From NCBI GenBank assembly GCA_964421245.1, contig CAYQVW010000008.1:1-64000 (forward strand): 64,000 nucleotides of DNA, given 5' to 3'. Below, in pieces: positions 1 to 9,751 of the stretch. The DNA is from CAYQVW01 sp964421245 (GTDB lineage Bacteria; Margulisbacteria; WOR-1; XYC2-FULL-46-14). How positions within the stretch are numbered: the first letter of the stretch is position 1; every line of letters starts with the position of its first letter. The position numbers and the translations under genes are program-made. The notes beneath the pieces were generated by a model. The model was not told where the DNA came from. It did no database searches and saw only the letters and a program-made list of their open reading frames with translations.

Positions 1-957
<957 letters not shown>

Positions 958-1003
958 CGAGTCTTTTTCTCATTGTGATTGCCATTTGTAATTCTTGTTA
1001 AAA

Positions 1004-1111
<108 letters not shown>

Positions 1112-1120
<9 letters not shown>

Positions 1121-1140
1121 TTTTTTATATCTGCTACAAT
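1112..1140 (+). promoter_or_regulatory. Sigma-70-type promoter overlapping the 5S 3' end
   Basis: TTGCCG (1112-1117), a 17-bp spacer and TACAAT (1135-1140). The -35 box lies inside the last stem of 5S rRNA. The expected start of transcription falls next to the ATG at 1150, so the first response regulator would be made from a leaderless or nearly leaderless mRNA; no ribosome binding site is visible there. Confidence 0.5.
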
Positions 1141-1149
1141 GATTTGACA

Positions 1150-1620
1150 ATGACTGATAAACCACTTATTTTAATCGTAGATGATGAAAAGGATTTTGCG
1201 AATAATATTTCTGAACTTATTAAATCAACCGGACTTTATGAAACTATCGTTACTCATTCCGCGAAAGAAGCGCAAGAAGTATTAAAAAAAAATCAGGGAT
1301 TGTTGGGGCTGGGTCGGAATCGGATTAGTCTGGCTACCCTCGATATTAAAATGCCAGAGACCGATGGACTAGAGCTTATGCAAAAGATAAGACTGGATTA
1401 TCCCAATATCGGAATTATTATTCTAACTGCTTGGGTCGATCGAGATAAATGGAAAAAGGCCCGAGCCGGAGGGGTTGCTGCCTACATCCAAAAACCGCTT
1501 AAAGAGAAAGAATTGTTTAGTGTTTTAAAAAGATATTTTTCTGGAAAGGAAGATTGGATGATTGAACAAACGAAATGGGAATTAATTGCAAAAGAAGAAG
1601 AGGAGGAGAAAAATAAGTGA
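1150..1620 (+). CDS. Single-domain response regulator (receiver), copy 1
   Basis: A 156-residue CheY-like receiver domain with no output domain. The acidic pocket D11-D12, phospho-acceptor D65 (in LDIKMPE), the switch threonine in ILTAW and the lysine of QKPLK are all present. An insert with GLLGLGRN before the D65 strand and a short WMIEQTKWEL tail are shared with the next gene. An upstream in-frame TTG at 1144 exists, but ATG 1150 aligns with the start of copy 2. It probably relays phosphate or acts by protein contact, with the kinase at 2080-4140 as the obvious partner. It overlaps copy 2 by 4 bases (GTGA). Confidence 0.93.
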   Translation: MTDKPLILIVDDEKDFANNISELIKSTGLYETIVTHSAKEAQEVLKKNQGLLGLGRNRISLATLDIKMPETDGLELMQKIRLDYPNIGIIILTAWVDRDKWKKARAGGVAAYIQKPLKEKELFSVLKRYFSGKEDWMIEQTKWELIAKEEEEEKNK

Positions 1621-2099
1621 GTGATAAACCGTTAATCTTGGTAGTTGATGATGAGAAGGATATTGCAGAAAATATAAGTGAGTTTTTACTTTCAACTGAA
1701 AAGTATGAAACTCAAATTTCTAATTCCGCAACTGAGGCTCTACAAATAATTGATAAAAACAAAGGATTCTTAGGACTTTCGAACAAAGTTCGTTTGGTTT
1801 TTTTGGATATTAAAATGCCGGAAATGTCTGGACTCGATTTTCTAGCTAAGCTTAGAGAGGATTATCCAGAAGATAAAATCGGGGTAATTATGCTTACCGC
1901 ATGGGAAGATGAAGAGAAGTGGAAGAAGGCCCGTGATGGTGGAGCGGCTGGATATCTTAACAAACCTTTCAAAGGTGACCAATTGCTTTATCTTGCAGAT
2001 CGTTTCTTTGCTGGTAAAGATCTCTGGATGGTTGAGCAGACCAAGTGGGAGCTTTTATCAAAAGAGACGCAGGCCAAAGTTAACAAGAAGCTTGATTAA
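1617..2099 (+). CDS. Single-domain response regulator (receiver), copy 2
   Basis: A 160-residue receiver-only protein, clearly a tandem duplicate of the preceding gene. D11-D12, phospho-acceptor D64 (LDIKMPEM), the LTAW threonine and the NKPFK lysine are intact. It starts at GTG 1617 behind the strong ribosome binding site AGGAGGAG (1601-1608) and is translationally coupled to copy 1. Its 3' end overlaps the 3' end of the opposing histidine kinase gene by 20 bases. Two near-identical receivers suggest a phosphate-sink or two-target arrangement, but that is inference. Confidence 0.93.
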   Translation: MSDKPLILVVDDEKDIAENISEFLLSTEKYETQISNSATEALQIIDKNKGFLGLSNKVRLVFLDIKMPEMSGLDFLAKLREDYPEDKIGVIMLTAWEDEEKWKKARDGGAAGYLNKPFKGDQLLYLADRFFAGKDLWMVEQTKWELLSKETQAKVNKKLD

Positions 2100-4140
2100 A
2101 AGAGATTATAAAAGTAGTCCCTTTTTTAACTACGCTGTTTAGAACTATATCTCCGCCGTGTTCCTTTATTATTCTATAGGAGATTGGTAGTCCAAGGCCG
2201 GTTCCTTCGTGTCTTGAGCTAAAGAATGGATCGAATATTCTATCCAAGTATTGTTCTGGAATTCCCGTCCCAGAGTCAGCAATTTCGATAAAAACCTTTT
2301 TCAGTTGATCTTCTTCTGCCTTTTCATAAGTCTTAATATTTAATTGTCCACCATCAGGCATCGCGTGGTTAGCGTTTTCAAACAGATTGATAAAGATGCG
2401 TTCAATATCTTCATAGATTCCCTTAGTCCTAATATTCTCTCCTAATTCTTTTGTTATTTTTATTCCTTCTTTAAAACGGATCAGGTTTAGCGTTTCATTA
2501 ATTATGTTGTTTATATCGCAGATTGTATCTGATTTGTTTTTTTCATCTTTGGCCAGGCCCAAGATTCTTCCAACAATTCCCTCAATACGATCGACGTGTT
2601 TAATATATTTATTTCTAAATTCTGTTAGATATTTATTGTCACGTTCTTTTTTGGGTAAGAGCTCGAGCCCAGAGCGAATTACCCCCAGTGGATTTCTGAT
2701 TTCATGAGTTACGCCTGCGGTTAGAGTACCAAGCGAGGCCAGCTTTTGTGAACGATACAATTCTTTTTCTGCTCGTAACAATTTTCTCTCTGTCTGTTCA
2801 AATTGCTGTTGCACTTCTTGGTATGGTTTAATAATATATTCAAGTGCTACTGCGATGTATTCAGAGATGGTTTTGAAGAGATCATAGTCTTGTTCGGTAA
2901 AATCGTCTTCCGAACGTTTTTTTCCGATAACTATTAAAGCCAGTATCTTATCTTCAGAAAGGGAGGGAATGCATAATTCTCCCCTTAGCTCTGAGTTTTT
3001 TGGGATCGGGATGGTATCTTTTCTGCTTTTAATTGCTTCTATTAATGGATCGTTTTCTGATAATTTTGTCTGGGTTGAAAGCTCTATTAGGTCTTGGTTT
3101 TTAGGGTCGGAAAAGAAGAATCTAATATTTTGAATATCAACTGTGTCAGTTAGAATTGGATTAATATTTAGAACAATATCTTCGTGAGTTAGTGATTGTC
3201 TAAACTTTGTAGCTATTTGTCTAGAAACGTCACCAAAATCATAACCTACTTTGATAAAAAAGCGATCGACTGGGGTTTGGATGTTCTCTTTTAATTTTTG
3301 AAAGGCTTCTCCAATGATTATGCCATAGCAAAGATTGATCAATATAAAACTAAAATCAACTGTTTGGAAACTGAGGGCCAGGTAAGTAAATATTAGTGTT
3401 AGGTATCCAATTGCCAATAGAAGAATTGCCAAACCGTGAGCAAAGGCATTACCAATAACTATTCTAATATCCAACAAACTTGTTTTGGTCATTGCATAGG
3501 CAGTTAGCCCTACAAAAAATAACATCCCCCAAATACCAAGTCTTGAGAAGATAATAGAAGTTTTGAAAAGTGGTTGGACAAATACGTTAAAGATAATTAC
3601 AAACAGTGACGAGGTTAGGAAGCCGGTAAAGATATATAATAATTGGTTCTTTATCTGCCCGCTGCTCTTTAATAATTTAATAAAAAGAGTTAGTGCTCCG
3701 GCACCAAGATAGGCAACGATGAAAAGGGAGTATGGGTAATATAATATTCCCATGTCATAGATTAAGCTGCCATCGCTAAATGTTATATTTTGGATTACAA
3801 AATTGGTGGCTGCGGCCAGCGAGAATATTAGTGGCAATATCATAATCAGGGGAGCCTTTATGAGTATTTTTTTATCGGTTTCTGGAAAATTCAAACAAAA
3901 TATCAGCAGAAAAAAGACAACAATCGGCGCAGTTATGTAATCAAGCTTTAGAAATGTTCCTGCTGCACTGATATTGCTTGTTTCCCCTTCGTAAAAAAGG
4001 AAGAGAATCCACAAACATAGGAAAACAGTAAAAAGAAAGAAAATTATGTTTCTTATGTTTTTTTTATCCCTAAGATAGGGGATAAGTCCGAATAAAAAAA
4101 TCAATCCAATTATAATAAAAGTCAGCAATTGTTGCAGCAT
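2080..4140 (-). CDS. Membrane histidine kinase, 7TM-GAF-HisKA-HATPase
   Basis: 686 residues. Residues about 1-260 are highly hydrophobic with seven or more membrane spans ending in the LLDIRIVIG motif typical of N-terminal 7TM histidine-kinase sensors. A GAF-like domain follows (about 290-440), then a coiled linker, the HisKA dimerisation helix with the phospho-acceptor H479 in THEIRNPLG, and a HATPase_c domain with N box (NLFENANHAM), G1 box (DSGTGIP), F box (FDPFF) and G2 box (GTGLGLP). It is the complete version of the architecture that appears split at 45869-48869. It converges on the two receiver genes, which are its likely targets. Confidence 0.93.
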   Translation of the reverse strand: MLQQLLTFIIIGLIFLFGLIPYLRDKKNIRNIIFFLFTVFLCLWILFLFYEGETSNISAAGTFLKLDYITAPIVVFFLLIFCLNFPETDKKILIKAPLIMILPLIFSLAAATNFVIQNITFSDGSLIYDMGILYYPYSLFIVAYLGAGALTLFIKLLKSSGQIKNQLLYIFTGFLTSSLFVIIFNVFVQPLFKTSIIFSRLGIWGMLFFVGLTAYAMTKTSLLDIRIVIGNAFAHGLAILLLAIGYLTLIFTYLALSFQTVDFSFILINLCYGIIIGEAFQKLKENIQTPVDRFFIKVGYDFGDVSRQIATKFRQSLTHEDIVLNINPILTDTVDIQNIRFFFSDPKNQDLIELSTQTKLSENDPLIEAIKSRKDTIPIPKNSELRGELCIPSLSEDKILALIVIGKKRSEDDFTEQDYDLFKTISEYIAVALEYIIKPYQEVQQQFEQTERKLLRAEKELYRSQKLASLGTLTAGVTHEIRNPLGVIRSGLELLPKKERDNKYLTEFRNKYIKHVDRIEGIVGRILGLAKDEKNKSDTICDINNIINETLNLIRFKEGIKITKELGENIRTKGIYEDIERIFINLFENANHAMPDGGQLNIKTYEKAEEDQLKKVFIEIADSGTGIPEQYLDRIFDPFFSSRHEGTGLGLPISYRIIKEHGGDIVLNSVVKKGTTFIISFNQASC

Positions 4141-4204
4141 TATTACCTTTACTAATAAAAATTATGTTCTATAATGATAACATACTGAAAGGGGCAATTC
4201 TAGA

Positions 4205-4885
4205 ATGAGTGAAATCAAAATCCGCGCAGTACAAGCAGCTGATATTGATAAATTATTAAAAATTGAGAAAGATGCATGGAGATCGGGAGAGAAATCTGCA
4301 ACCAAGCAGATGCTAAATGCCAGGCTTGAGGTTTTTCCGGAAGGAATGTTTTGTGCAGTCGTAGAAGGAAAAATTGTAGGGTTTTGCGTTCAAGAAATCA
4401 TCAAATTTGATGATTTTGAGGAGACCGATATGAGCTGGAATACACTAACTGATAATGGTTGTATTAGAAAATCGCACAATCTGTTAGGAGATATTCTCTA
4501 TGGTGTAAGTATTAGTGTTCCTCCCTATATATCCAATCGAAATGTTGCTCTAAAATTGTACGAATATTGTGGAAAGCTGGCGATAAGATATAATTTGAAA
4601 AAGATTTATACCGGAAGTCGGGTTCCAAAATACTATAAATATGCCGACAATATGCCAATTGAGGAGTATGTTCATGCAAAGACTAAAACCGGGCGTTGTC
4701 TTGATCCAGAAATTGCTCTTTATTTAAAAATGGGAATGAAGATAGAGAAGATAATTCCAAATTATTTTAGTGATCCCGAGAGTAAAGATTATGGAGTTTT
4801 GGTCTCTTGGCGTAATCCTTTTTATTTCATAACGAAGCGTTCAAAAGTTCTATCCAAATTATTGGGCAATCTATTTCGTCTATAA
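4205..4885 (+). CDS. GNAT-family N-acetyltransferase
   Basis: 226 residues. The N-terminal IRAVQAADIDKLLKIEKDAW segment and the VVEGKIVGFCV strand match the first half of the GNAT fold. The RNVALKLYEYCGKLAIRYNL helix lies where the acetyl-CoA-binding loop and following helix are expected. The C-terminal third (RCLDPEIALYLKMGMKIEKIIPNY) resembles GNAT domains that carry the MGF-type final strand. Substrate unknown. A TATAAT box (4170-4175) and AAGGGG ribosome binding site precede the ATG. The radical SAM gene follows from its own candidate promoter. Confidence 0.8.
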   Translation: MSEIKIRAVQAADIDKLLKIEKDAWRSGEKSATKQMLNARLEVFPEGMFCAVVEGKIVGFCVQEIIKFDDFEETDMSWNTLTDNGCIRKSHNLLGDILYGVSISVPPYISNRNVALKLYEYCGKLAIRYNLKKIYTGSRVPKYYKYADNMPIEEYVHAKTKTGRCLDPEIALYLKMGMKIEKIIPNYFSDPESKDYGVLVSWRNPFYFITKRSKVLSKLLGNLFRL

Positions 4886-4889
4886 TGCC

Positions 4890-4918
4890 TGAAATTTCTT
4901 CCAGTTATGGAAGATAAT
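4890..4918 (+). promoter_or_regulatory. Sigma-28-like promoter, site 1
   Basis: TGAAATT (4890-4896), exactly 15 bases, then AGATAAT (4912-4918). It sits between the acetyltransferase stop and the radical SAM ATG at 4936. It belongs to a family of ten sites with the same boxes described under findings. A GTAGGGAG ribosome binding site follows. Confidence 0.5.
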
Positions 4919-4935
4919 TATGTAGGGAGCATTAG

Positions 4936-5922
4936 ATGGGTATATTAGCTAATTTATTGAAAGACAAATACAGCGTTATTGATCATATCTATGATCCCCA
5001 TTTAGGGAGAAAGATAACTCGCTGGATTCTGATGCTTCCTGGAGCGGGTTGTTCTTGGGCCAAGAAGAAGCACGGTGGGTGTCATATGTGTGGTTTCAAG
5101 CATGAAACCAATAAATACACACTTGGAATAAAGTTTCCTGCTTTTATATTTAATCAGCTTTTTAAAGAGGGATATGAGCTTATTTCCGAAAATAAACCAG
5201 AGTTGCTATCTGTTTTTAATGGTGGCAGTTTTTTTAATGAAAAAGAGATCCCTTTATCGGCTCAGATTGATTTAGCAAAGGCGGTTAGTAAAACCGATTC
5301 AATTCTTATGCTGATGGTTGAATCACGCCCAGAGTATATTACAAAAGAAAAGATACAGTTATTAAAATCGCATCTAGGAAATAAAGAACTTATTGTCGGG
5401 ATTGGCTTAGAATGTGCAACTGAGGAAATCAGAAAAAAATCTGTTAATAAGGGTTTTTCTAATAAAGACTATGAAAAGGCGATAGAAGTATTAAAAAACA
5501 ATGGCGCAGAGGCTTTAACCTATATTTTGATTAAACCAGCGCACTTAAACGAGCGGCATGCAATTGATGAGGCGGTTAACTCCGCCCAATATGCAGCTTC
5601 TGTCGGCTCAAAATATATTGTCTTTAATGCTGCGATGGTTCAAGATAAAACCCTTGTACATGATTTATATAATAAGGGAGAATTTAAGCCGCCTTGGCTA
5701 TGGAGTATATTAGAAGTTGCTCGTCGAACTCGCCATCATGGGGCGGTAAGGATTGGAGATTTTAGCGATGAGCCGCGTCCGATAGCTTCCCCCCATAACT
5801 GTCATAAATGTTCTGATGAGATTAAGAAGTTATTCGGTGATTATAAAATAAGTCATGATATTGAGATATTTGATGATTTTCACTGCGATTGTCGAAAGGA
5901 TTGGGAAAAATCTCTTGTTTAA
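4936..5922 (+). CDS. Radical SAM protein, COG1244/RaSEA-like
   Basis: 328 residues. Cysteines C39, C49 and C52 (GCSWAKKKHGGCHMCGF) form an atypical C-x9-C-x2-C cluster motif, as in the COG1244 group that includes archaeal RaSEA (archaeosine radical SAM partner) rather than the usual CxxxCxxC. The NGGSFFNEKEI and ESRPEYI motifs, also typical of this group and of Elp3-like enzymes, follow. A C-terminal cysteine cluster (HNCHKC, FHCDC) could bind a second metal or RNA. The family membership is fairly clear; the bacterial substrate is unknown. The gene overlaps the opposing methyltransferase-like gene by 4 bases. Confidence 0.75.
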   Translation: MGILANLLKDKYSVIDHIYDPHLGRKITRWILMLPGAGCSWAKKKHGGCHMCGFKHETNKYTLGIKFPAFIFNQLFKEGYELISENKPELLSVFNGGSFFNEKEIPLSAQIDLAKAVSKTDSILMLMVESRPEYITKEKIQLLKSHLGNKELIVGIGLECATEEIRKKSVNKGFSNKDYEKAIEVLKNNGAEALTYILIKPAHLNERHAIDEAVNSAQYAASVGSKYIVFNAAMVQDKTLVHDLYNKGEFKPPWLWSILEVARRTRHHGAVRIGDFSDEPRPIASPHNCHKCSDEIKKLFGDYKISHDIEIFDDFHCDCRKDWEKSLV

Positions 5923-6977
5923 CCGTATGGTGGTAAATAACCTTTAAAATTTCCGTCTTCTAATACCTCGTCTAAAGGTAGACCTGTCTTCTCAGCGAAC
6001 TCCAGCCATATCCAGAGTTGGCTTTCTAAGCGAGTGTATTGATCAACTAATATTTGTGGGTGGTCGCTCTCTTTGCTGTCAGGAAATACTTTTCTAATAA
6101 ATTCTCTTGTCCGTGCCCATTCATCTGGATACTGTTCCAGCGCAAACTTGAGTGCTTGTGAAAAAAGAATGTTACTTTCTCTTATCCATGAATCCCCTTT
6201 GTGCCAGGGTCCGTTGCGTGTAAATTTAATACAAGGACCATTTTTGGGCATGATCTCGGGCGCAGAATATCTGCCGGTTTTCCATTTACTATCATATTGT
6301 TCATGTATGGCTTGTATCGTTTTACTGACTCTGCTTGCGATAGTAGAAAAGTATGAAAGTGTGAATGGGACAGTTCTTTGTTTGTTTAAATATATCCCAG
6401 CATAATGGGCTTTCTTATTTGCAAGAGGTATCATCGGGTTGCAATATTCTCGAAATATAATACCTAAATCTTCTAATTCCATTCTAAATAATCTGTTGGC
6501 ACTTCCTTTTATTAGCATATCTAAGGCTGGTATTCCGCTAGATGGATGGAGCATAAAAAAGGCCTCGCCCTCTAGGGCTAGGAGGTTCCAGATTTTTTCG
6601 GCAATTGTAAATGATTGATCTGCTTCGCTCCCATTGGTTCCATAAACCGATATGATTAGATCATAATTTCCTGATAGTTCTGTGCTTTCAAATTCCCCTT
6701 CGGTTAACTGATCAAAGGCTGCTCTGTTTTTTGGAAGTACTTGACTAATATCTTTATCAACTGAGTGGAGTTCAATTTGAGAACCAAACTCCCTTCTTAT
6801 CTCAGCTTCAAAGTTGCCATTCCCTGGGCCAATGGTTAGGATTTTTACTTTGTAAGTTGGATCATACTGTCTGAGTTGTTCTAAACGGTTGGCAATGTTT
6901 CTTTTGGTATCGCCAATACCGCTATCACTTATAAAAGATTGGGCTTTGCTATAGGCCCTATGAACATGATATGCCAT
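5919..6977 (-). CDS. Class I SAM-dependent methyltransferase-like protein
   Basis: 352 residues. Motif I (VKILTIGPGNGNF, residues 44-56) and an acidic end of strand 2 (SVDKD, about 72-76) fit a Rossmann-type SAM-binding fold; YDLIISVYGTNG is a possible motif IV. The C-terminal 150 residues are helical, tryptophan-rich and unfamiliar. An upstream GGGAG precedes the ATG. Shares its general style (MTase core plus long unknown tail) with the gene at 11314. Actual methyl transfer is not shown by the sequence; substrate unknown. Confidence 0.65.
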   Translation of the reverse strand: MAYHVHRAYSKAQSFISDSGIGDTKRNIANRLEQLRQYDPTYKVKILTIGPGNGNFEAEIRREFGSQIELHSVDKDISQVLPKNRAAFDQLTEGEFESTELSGNYDLIISVYGTNGSEADQSFTIAEKIWNLLALEGEAFFMLHPSSGIPALDMLIKGSANRLFRMELEDLGIIFREYCNPMIPLANKKAHYAGIYLNKQRTVPFTLSYFSTIASRVSKTIQAIHEQYDSKWKTGRYSAPEIMPKNGPCIKFTRNGPWHKGDSWIRESNILFSQALKFALEQYPDEWARTREFIRKVFPDSKESDHPQILVDQYTRLESQLWIWLEFAEKTGLPLDEVLEDGNFKGYLPPYG

Positions 6978-7065
6978 ATTGTTGTATCTCCCTATAAGTA
7001 TTTATCGTGTTTTAAGACGGAAAACTTGTGCAGGTGGGGTCCTGAAGATCTGCTAGAATACTACA

Positions 7066-7575
7066 ATGCCTACTATTGACCAGCTAATTCGATCAAAGAG
7101 AAGAACACTTAGGATAGAGATTGATCCGGAAGCGAAATTAATAATTCGGGCACCTCATCGATTGTCGATGGAATATATTAGACGATTTATTGTTTCAAAG
7201 AGAAAATGGATTGCAAAAAAACAGAGGTTGATGAATGAGCGTTCCAAAATTCCAGTTCCCCAAATTGAAGAGAGATCAGAAGAGTCTATTTTTGATCGGG
7301 TTAGTTATTATTCCAATTTGACCGGCTTGGTTCCAGATAAAGTAAGAATATCTAATGCCAAAACTCGCTGGGGATCATGTTATAAAAATAATATTAGTTT
7401 ATCTAAGCGACTGACCTTGATACCAATTGAGGTTGCTGATTATATTGTTGTTCATGAATTGGTTCATTTGAAAATCAAAAACCACTCAAAAGAATTCTGG
7501 CAAAAAGTAGGGGAGATTTATCCTAATTATAGACAGGCGAAGAGGTGGTTGAGGGAGTATAATAAGGTTATATGA
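7066..7575 (+). CDS. YgjP-like metallopeptidase domain protein (DUF45)
   Basis: 169 residues. Zinc site H130-E131-x-x-H134 with third ligand H140 (HELVHLKIKNH) followed by SKEFW, and the RWGSC motif at about 101-105, are diagnostic of the YgjP/DUF45 (WLM-like) family, usually about 170-240 residues. Cytosolic. First gene of a three-gene operon with a 4-base overlap to the next. A TAGAAT box ends 6 bases before the ATG and no ribosome binding site is seen, so a leaderless start is likely. Confidence 0.88.
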   Translation: MPTIDQLIRSKRRTLRIEIDPEAKLIIRAPHRLSMEYIRRFIVSKRKWIAKKQRLMNERSKIPVPQIEERSEESIFDRVSYYSNLTGLVPDKVRISNAKTRWGSCYKNNISLSKRLTLIPIEVADYIVVHELVHLKIKNHSKEFWQKVGEIYPNYRQAKRWLREYNKVI

Positions 7576-7985
7576 AAACACACACAGACTATTTATATTT
7601 GACTACCAAAAAAGAGAAAGAAATCGTAAACATTACCAGAGAAGTTGAAGCTGTTGTTCATGCTTCGGGAGTACAGGAGGGGATGGTCCTCGTCAACGCC
7701 ATGCATATAACTGCGTCGATATTTATTAATGATGAAGAGCCGGGGTTAAAAGAAGATTTTATGAGGTGGTTAGAAAAACTTGCTCCAGTTGATCCGAATT
7801 ATCGACACCACCAAACTGGAGAAGATAATGCCGATGCCCATCTTAAAAGAACGATTATGGGAAGAGAGGTAGTGGTTGCAATTACTAAAGGCCAACTCGA
7901 CTTTGGACCATGGGAGCAGGTTTTTTACGGTGAGTTTGATGGACGACGCAAGAAACGGATTGTTGTTAAAGTGATGGGAGAATAG
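7572..7985 (+). CDS. YjbQ/UPF0047 family protein
   Basis: 137 residues, the full family length. The conserved GEDNADAHLK block and the GQLDFGPWEQVFYGEFDG block near the C terminus identify the UPF0047/YjbQ family, members of which have been annotated as having weak secondary thiamine-phosphate synthase activity. The physiological role is unsettled. It is translationally coupled to the metallopeptidase gene upstream (ATGA overlap) and separated by 3 bases from the hydrolase downstream. Confidence 0.9.
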   Translation: MKTHTDYLYLTTKKEKEIVNITREVEAVVHASGVQEGMVLVNAMHITASIFINDEEPGLKEDFMRWLEKLAPVDPNYRHHQTGEDNADAHLKRTIMGREVVVAITKGQLDFGPWEQVFYGEFDGRRKKRIVVKVMGE

Positions 7986-7988
7986 ATT

Positions 7989-8807
7989 GTGAAAAAATTT
8001 ATTAGCTACTTATTAGTCATGTTCGGTGCTTTGCTGATCATTAATCTTTTCATTGTGCCGCTCATCGAGCCTGGGATGATTTATTTTCCAACAAAGGAAA
8101 TAGGGATGGACCCGGCTTCAGTTGGCTTGAAGTATGAAGATGTTTATTTTAAAACATCGGATGGGATCAAGATCAATGGCTGGCTCGTCAAAAATAATAG
8201 GTCAAAAAAGGTTATTCTTTTCTTTCACGGAAATGGCGGCAACATTAGTCACCGCATGGATTTAATAAAATTGCTTCATGCACTGCCGGCCAGTGTCTTT
8301 ATTATTGATTATCACGGTTATGGTAGAAGTGAGGGTAAGCCATCAGAAAAAAATCTCTACCTGGATGCCAAAGCGGCTTATGATTATTTGATTAAGGAGA
8401 AGAAATATCGTCCTTCGCAGATTGTGGTTATGGGATCTTCTCTTGGTGGAGCAGTTGCGACGGAGTTGGCAGTACGGGAGAGAGTGGGGGCGCTTATTTT
8501 GAAATCCTCCTTTACCTCGGCCAAGGAGATGGCTGTGCGCATGAATCCTCTCTATCGCATTCCTATTGTCTGGATCCGGAGTGATTTTGATAATCTAAAA
8601 AAGATCGGCAAGGTAGAAGTGCCGGTTCTTATTATCCATTCTAAAAAGGATGAGATGATTCCTTATCAAATGTCGGTGGCGCTTTATGAAAAGGCTAATC
8701 AACCCAAAAGGCTTCTGTTGTTAGAGAAATATAGACATAATGATTTTATTAGGGCTCCAGAGTATATTAGGAGCTTGCGACAGTGGGCTTGCCCTACGAA
8801 GCTTTAG
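7989..8807 (+). CDS. Membrane-anchored alpha/beta hydrolase
   Basis: 272 residues from GTG 7989. An N-terminal hydrophobic segment (about 5-28) anchors or exports the protein. The oxyanion motif FFHGNGGN (about 78-85), nucleophile elbow GSSLGG with S151, the SKKDEMIP loop carrying the acid and the RHNDF histidine fit the ABHD13/YfhR-like hydrolase family. Substrate unknown. Its last ten codons and stop are encoded by a dispersed repeat (8783-8820), so the natural C terminus may have been replaced when that repeat arrived. Confidence 0.88.
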   Translation: MKKFISYLLVMFGALLIINLFIVPLIEPGMIYFPTKEIGMDPASVGLKYEDVYFKTSDGIKINGWLVKNNRSKKVILFFHGNGGNISHRMDLIKLLHALPASVFIIDYHGYGRSEGKPSEKNLYLDAKAAYDYLIKEKKYRPSQIVVMGSSLGGAVATELAVRERVGALILKSSFTSAKEMAVRMNPLYRIPIVWIRSDFDNLKKIGKVEVPVLIIHSKKDEMIPYQMSVALYEKANQPKRLLLLEKYRHNDFIRAPEYIRSLRQWACPTKL

Positions 8808-8820
8808 CGAAGGAGGGTAA
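8783..8820 (+). repeat. Dispersed repeat GTGGGCTTGCCC...GGAGGG, copy 1
   Basis: GTGGGCTTGCCCTACGAAGC followed by TTTAGCGAAGGAGGGTAA. The same element occurs on the minus strand at 12440-12493 with matching ends (GTGGGCTTACCC and GTAGGAGGG) and a different GC-rich centre. It is much richer in GC than its surroundings. It supplies the stop codon of the hydrolase gene. Confidence 0.65.
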
Positions 8821-8824
8821 TTGC

Positions 8825-8853
8825 TTGTTTTTTATCAGCATAGAAGGTAAAAT
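8825..8853 (+). promoter_or_regulatory. Promoter of the AATTGCTTGTTTTTT family, copy 1
   Basis: TTGTTT (8825-8830), 17 bases, TAAAAT (8848-8853). The flanking AATTGCTTGTTTTTT upstream and AATTTGA downstream are repeated at 9976 and 10561 with the same spacing. Reads toward the DUF3800 gene at 8966. Confidence 0.6.
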
Positions 8854-8965
8854 TTGATTAATGAATTAAATGATTTGATGACTAAACGATTATTGTTAAA
8901 AAAATGAGAAACAAAACAAATAAAGTGGAAAAATTTATAGCTATATACTATCTGATAGAATTATT

Positions 8966-9751
8966 ATGATAAAGCAAACAAAAGATAGAAAAACATATTT
9001 CTTCGTAGATGAATCGGGAGATCCAACTTTTTATAATCGTTATAGTGAGTTAATCGTTGGTGAATCGGGCTGCTCAAAAATATTGATCCTTGGATCAATT
9101 AAGACGGAGAAACCAGAGGAGATTAGGTCTGCAATAAAAGAATTAAGTAAAGAAATATCAAAAGACGAGTATTTTAATGATATTCCTTCGGTTAAAAAAA
9201 GTATTGTTTCTTTTCATGCAACAGATGATTGTCCGGAGGTACGCGAAAAGGTCTTCAAAGTTCTTATAAATATGCCTTTTAAGGGTGAGGTTGTTGTTGC
9301 TCGAAAGCTAGAAAATATCTTCAATAGCCGACATAGGCGCGATGAAAATGTGTTTTATGATGATCTAATTTCAAAGTTATTTGAAAATCAATTGCATAAA
9401 TCAAAAGAGAATATAATATATTTTTCGAAGAGAAGTAATCGCCCAAGACAAACACATATTGAGCATGCCATACAGTCAGCAATTAATGTTTTTGAGAATA
9501 AATGGAAGACTAAAATTAATACTCAAGTGACAATATATCCTCAAAGGCCAGAAGGGGAACCATGTTTACAGGTCGTTGATTATATACTCTGGGCCGTGCA
9601 AAGACTTTTTAATAGAAAAGAGGATCGTTATTTTAAGTATGTAAAAAACAAAATATCTTTTGTTTTGGATTTGTATGATTTTGAAAAATATCCTAGAAAT
9701 TTTTACAATAGAAGAAATATTTTGGAAGGTAAAAAGCTAAGCCCCCTATGA
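8966..9751 (+). CDS. DUF3800 domain protein
   Basis: 261 residues. The N-terminal FFVDESGDPTF with D15 and E16 and the C-terminal VVDYILWAVQR motif are the signature acidic blocks of DUF3800, a predicted RNase H-fold nuclease-like family often found in mobile and defence-linked regions. The presumed metal-binding acids are present, so it may be active; no partner gene is adjacent. It starts a repeat-rich stretch and is preceded by a promoter of a family reused twice downstream. No ribosome binding site is seen; a TAGAAT box is 4 bases before the ATG. Confidence 0.8.
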   Translation: MIKQTKDRKTYFFVDESGDPTFYNRYSELIVGESGCSKILILGSIKTEKPEEIRSAIKELSKEISKDEYFNDIPSVKKSIVSFHATDDCPEVREKVFKVLINMPFKGEVVVARKLENIFNSRHRRDENVFYDDLISKLFENQLHKSKENIIYFSKRSNRPRQTHIEHAIQSAINVFENKWKTKINTQVTIYPQRPEGEPCLQVVDYILWAVQRLFNRKEDRYFKYVKNKISFVLDLYDFEKYPRNFYNRRNILEGKKLSPL

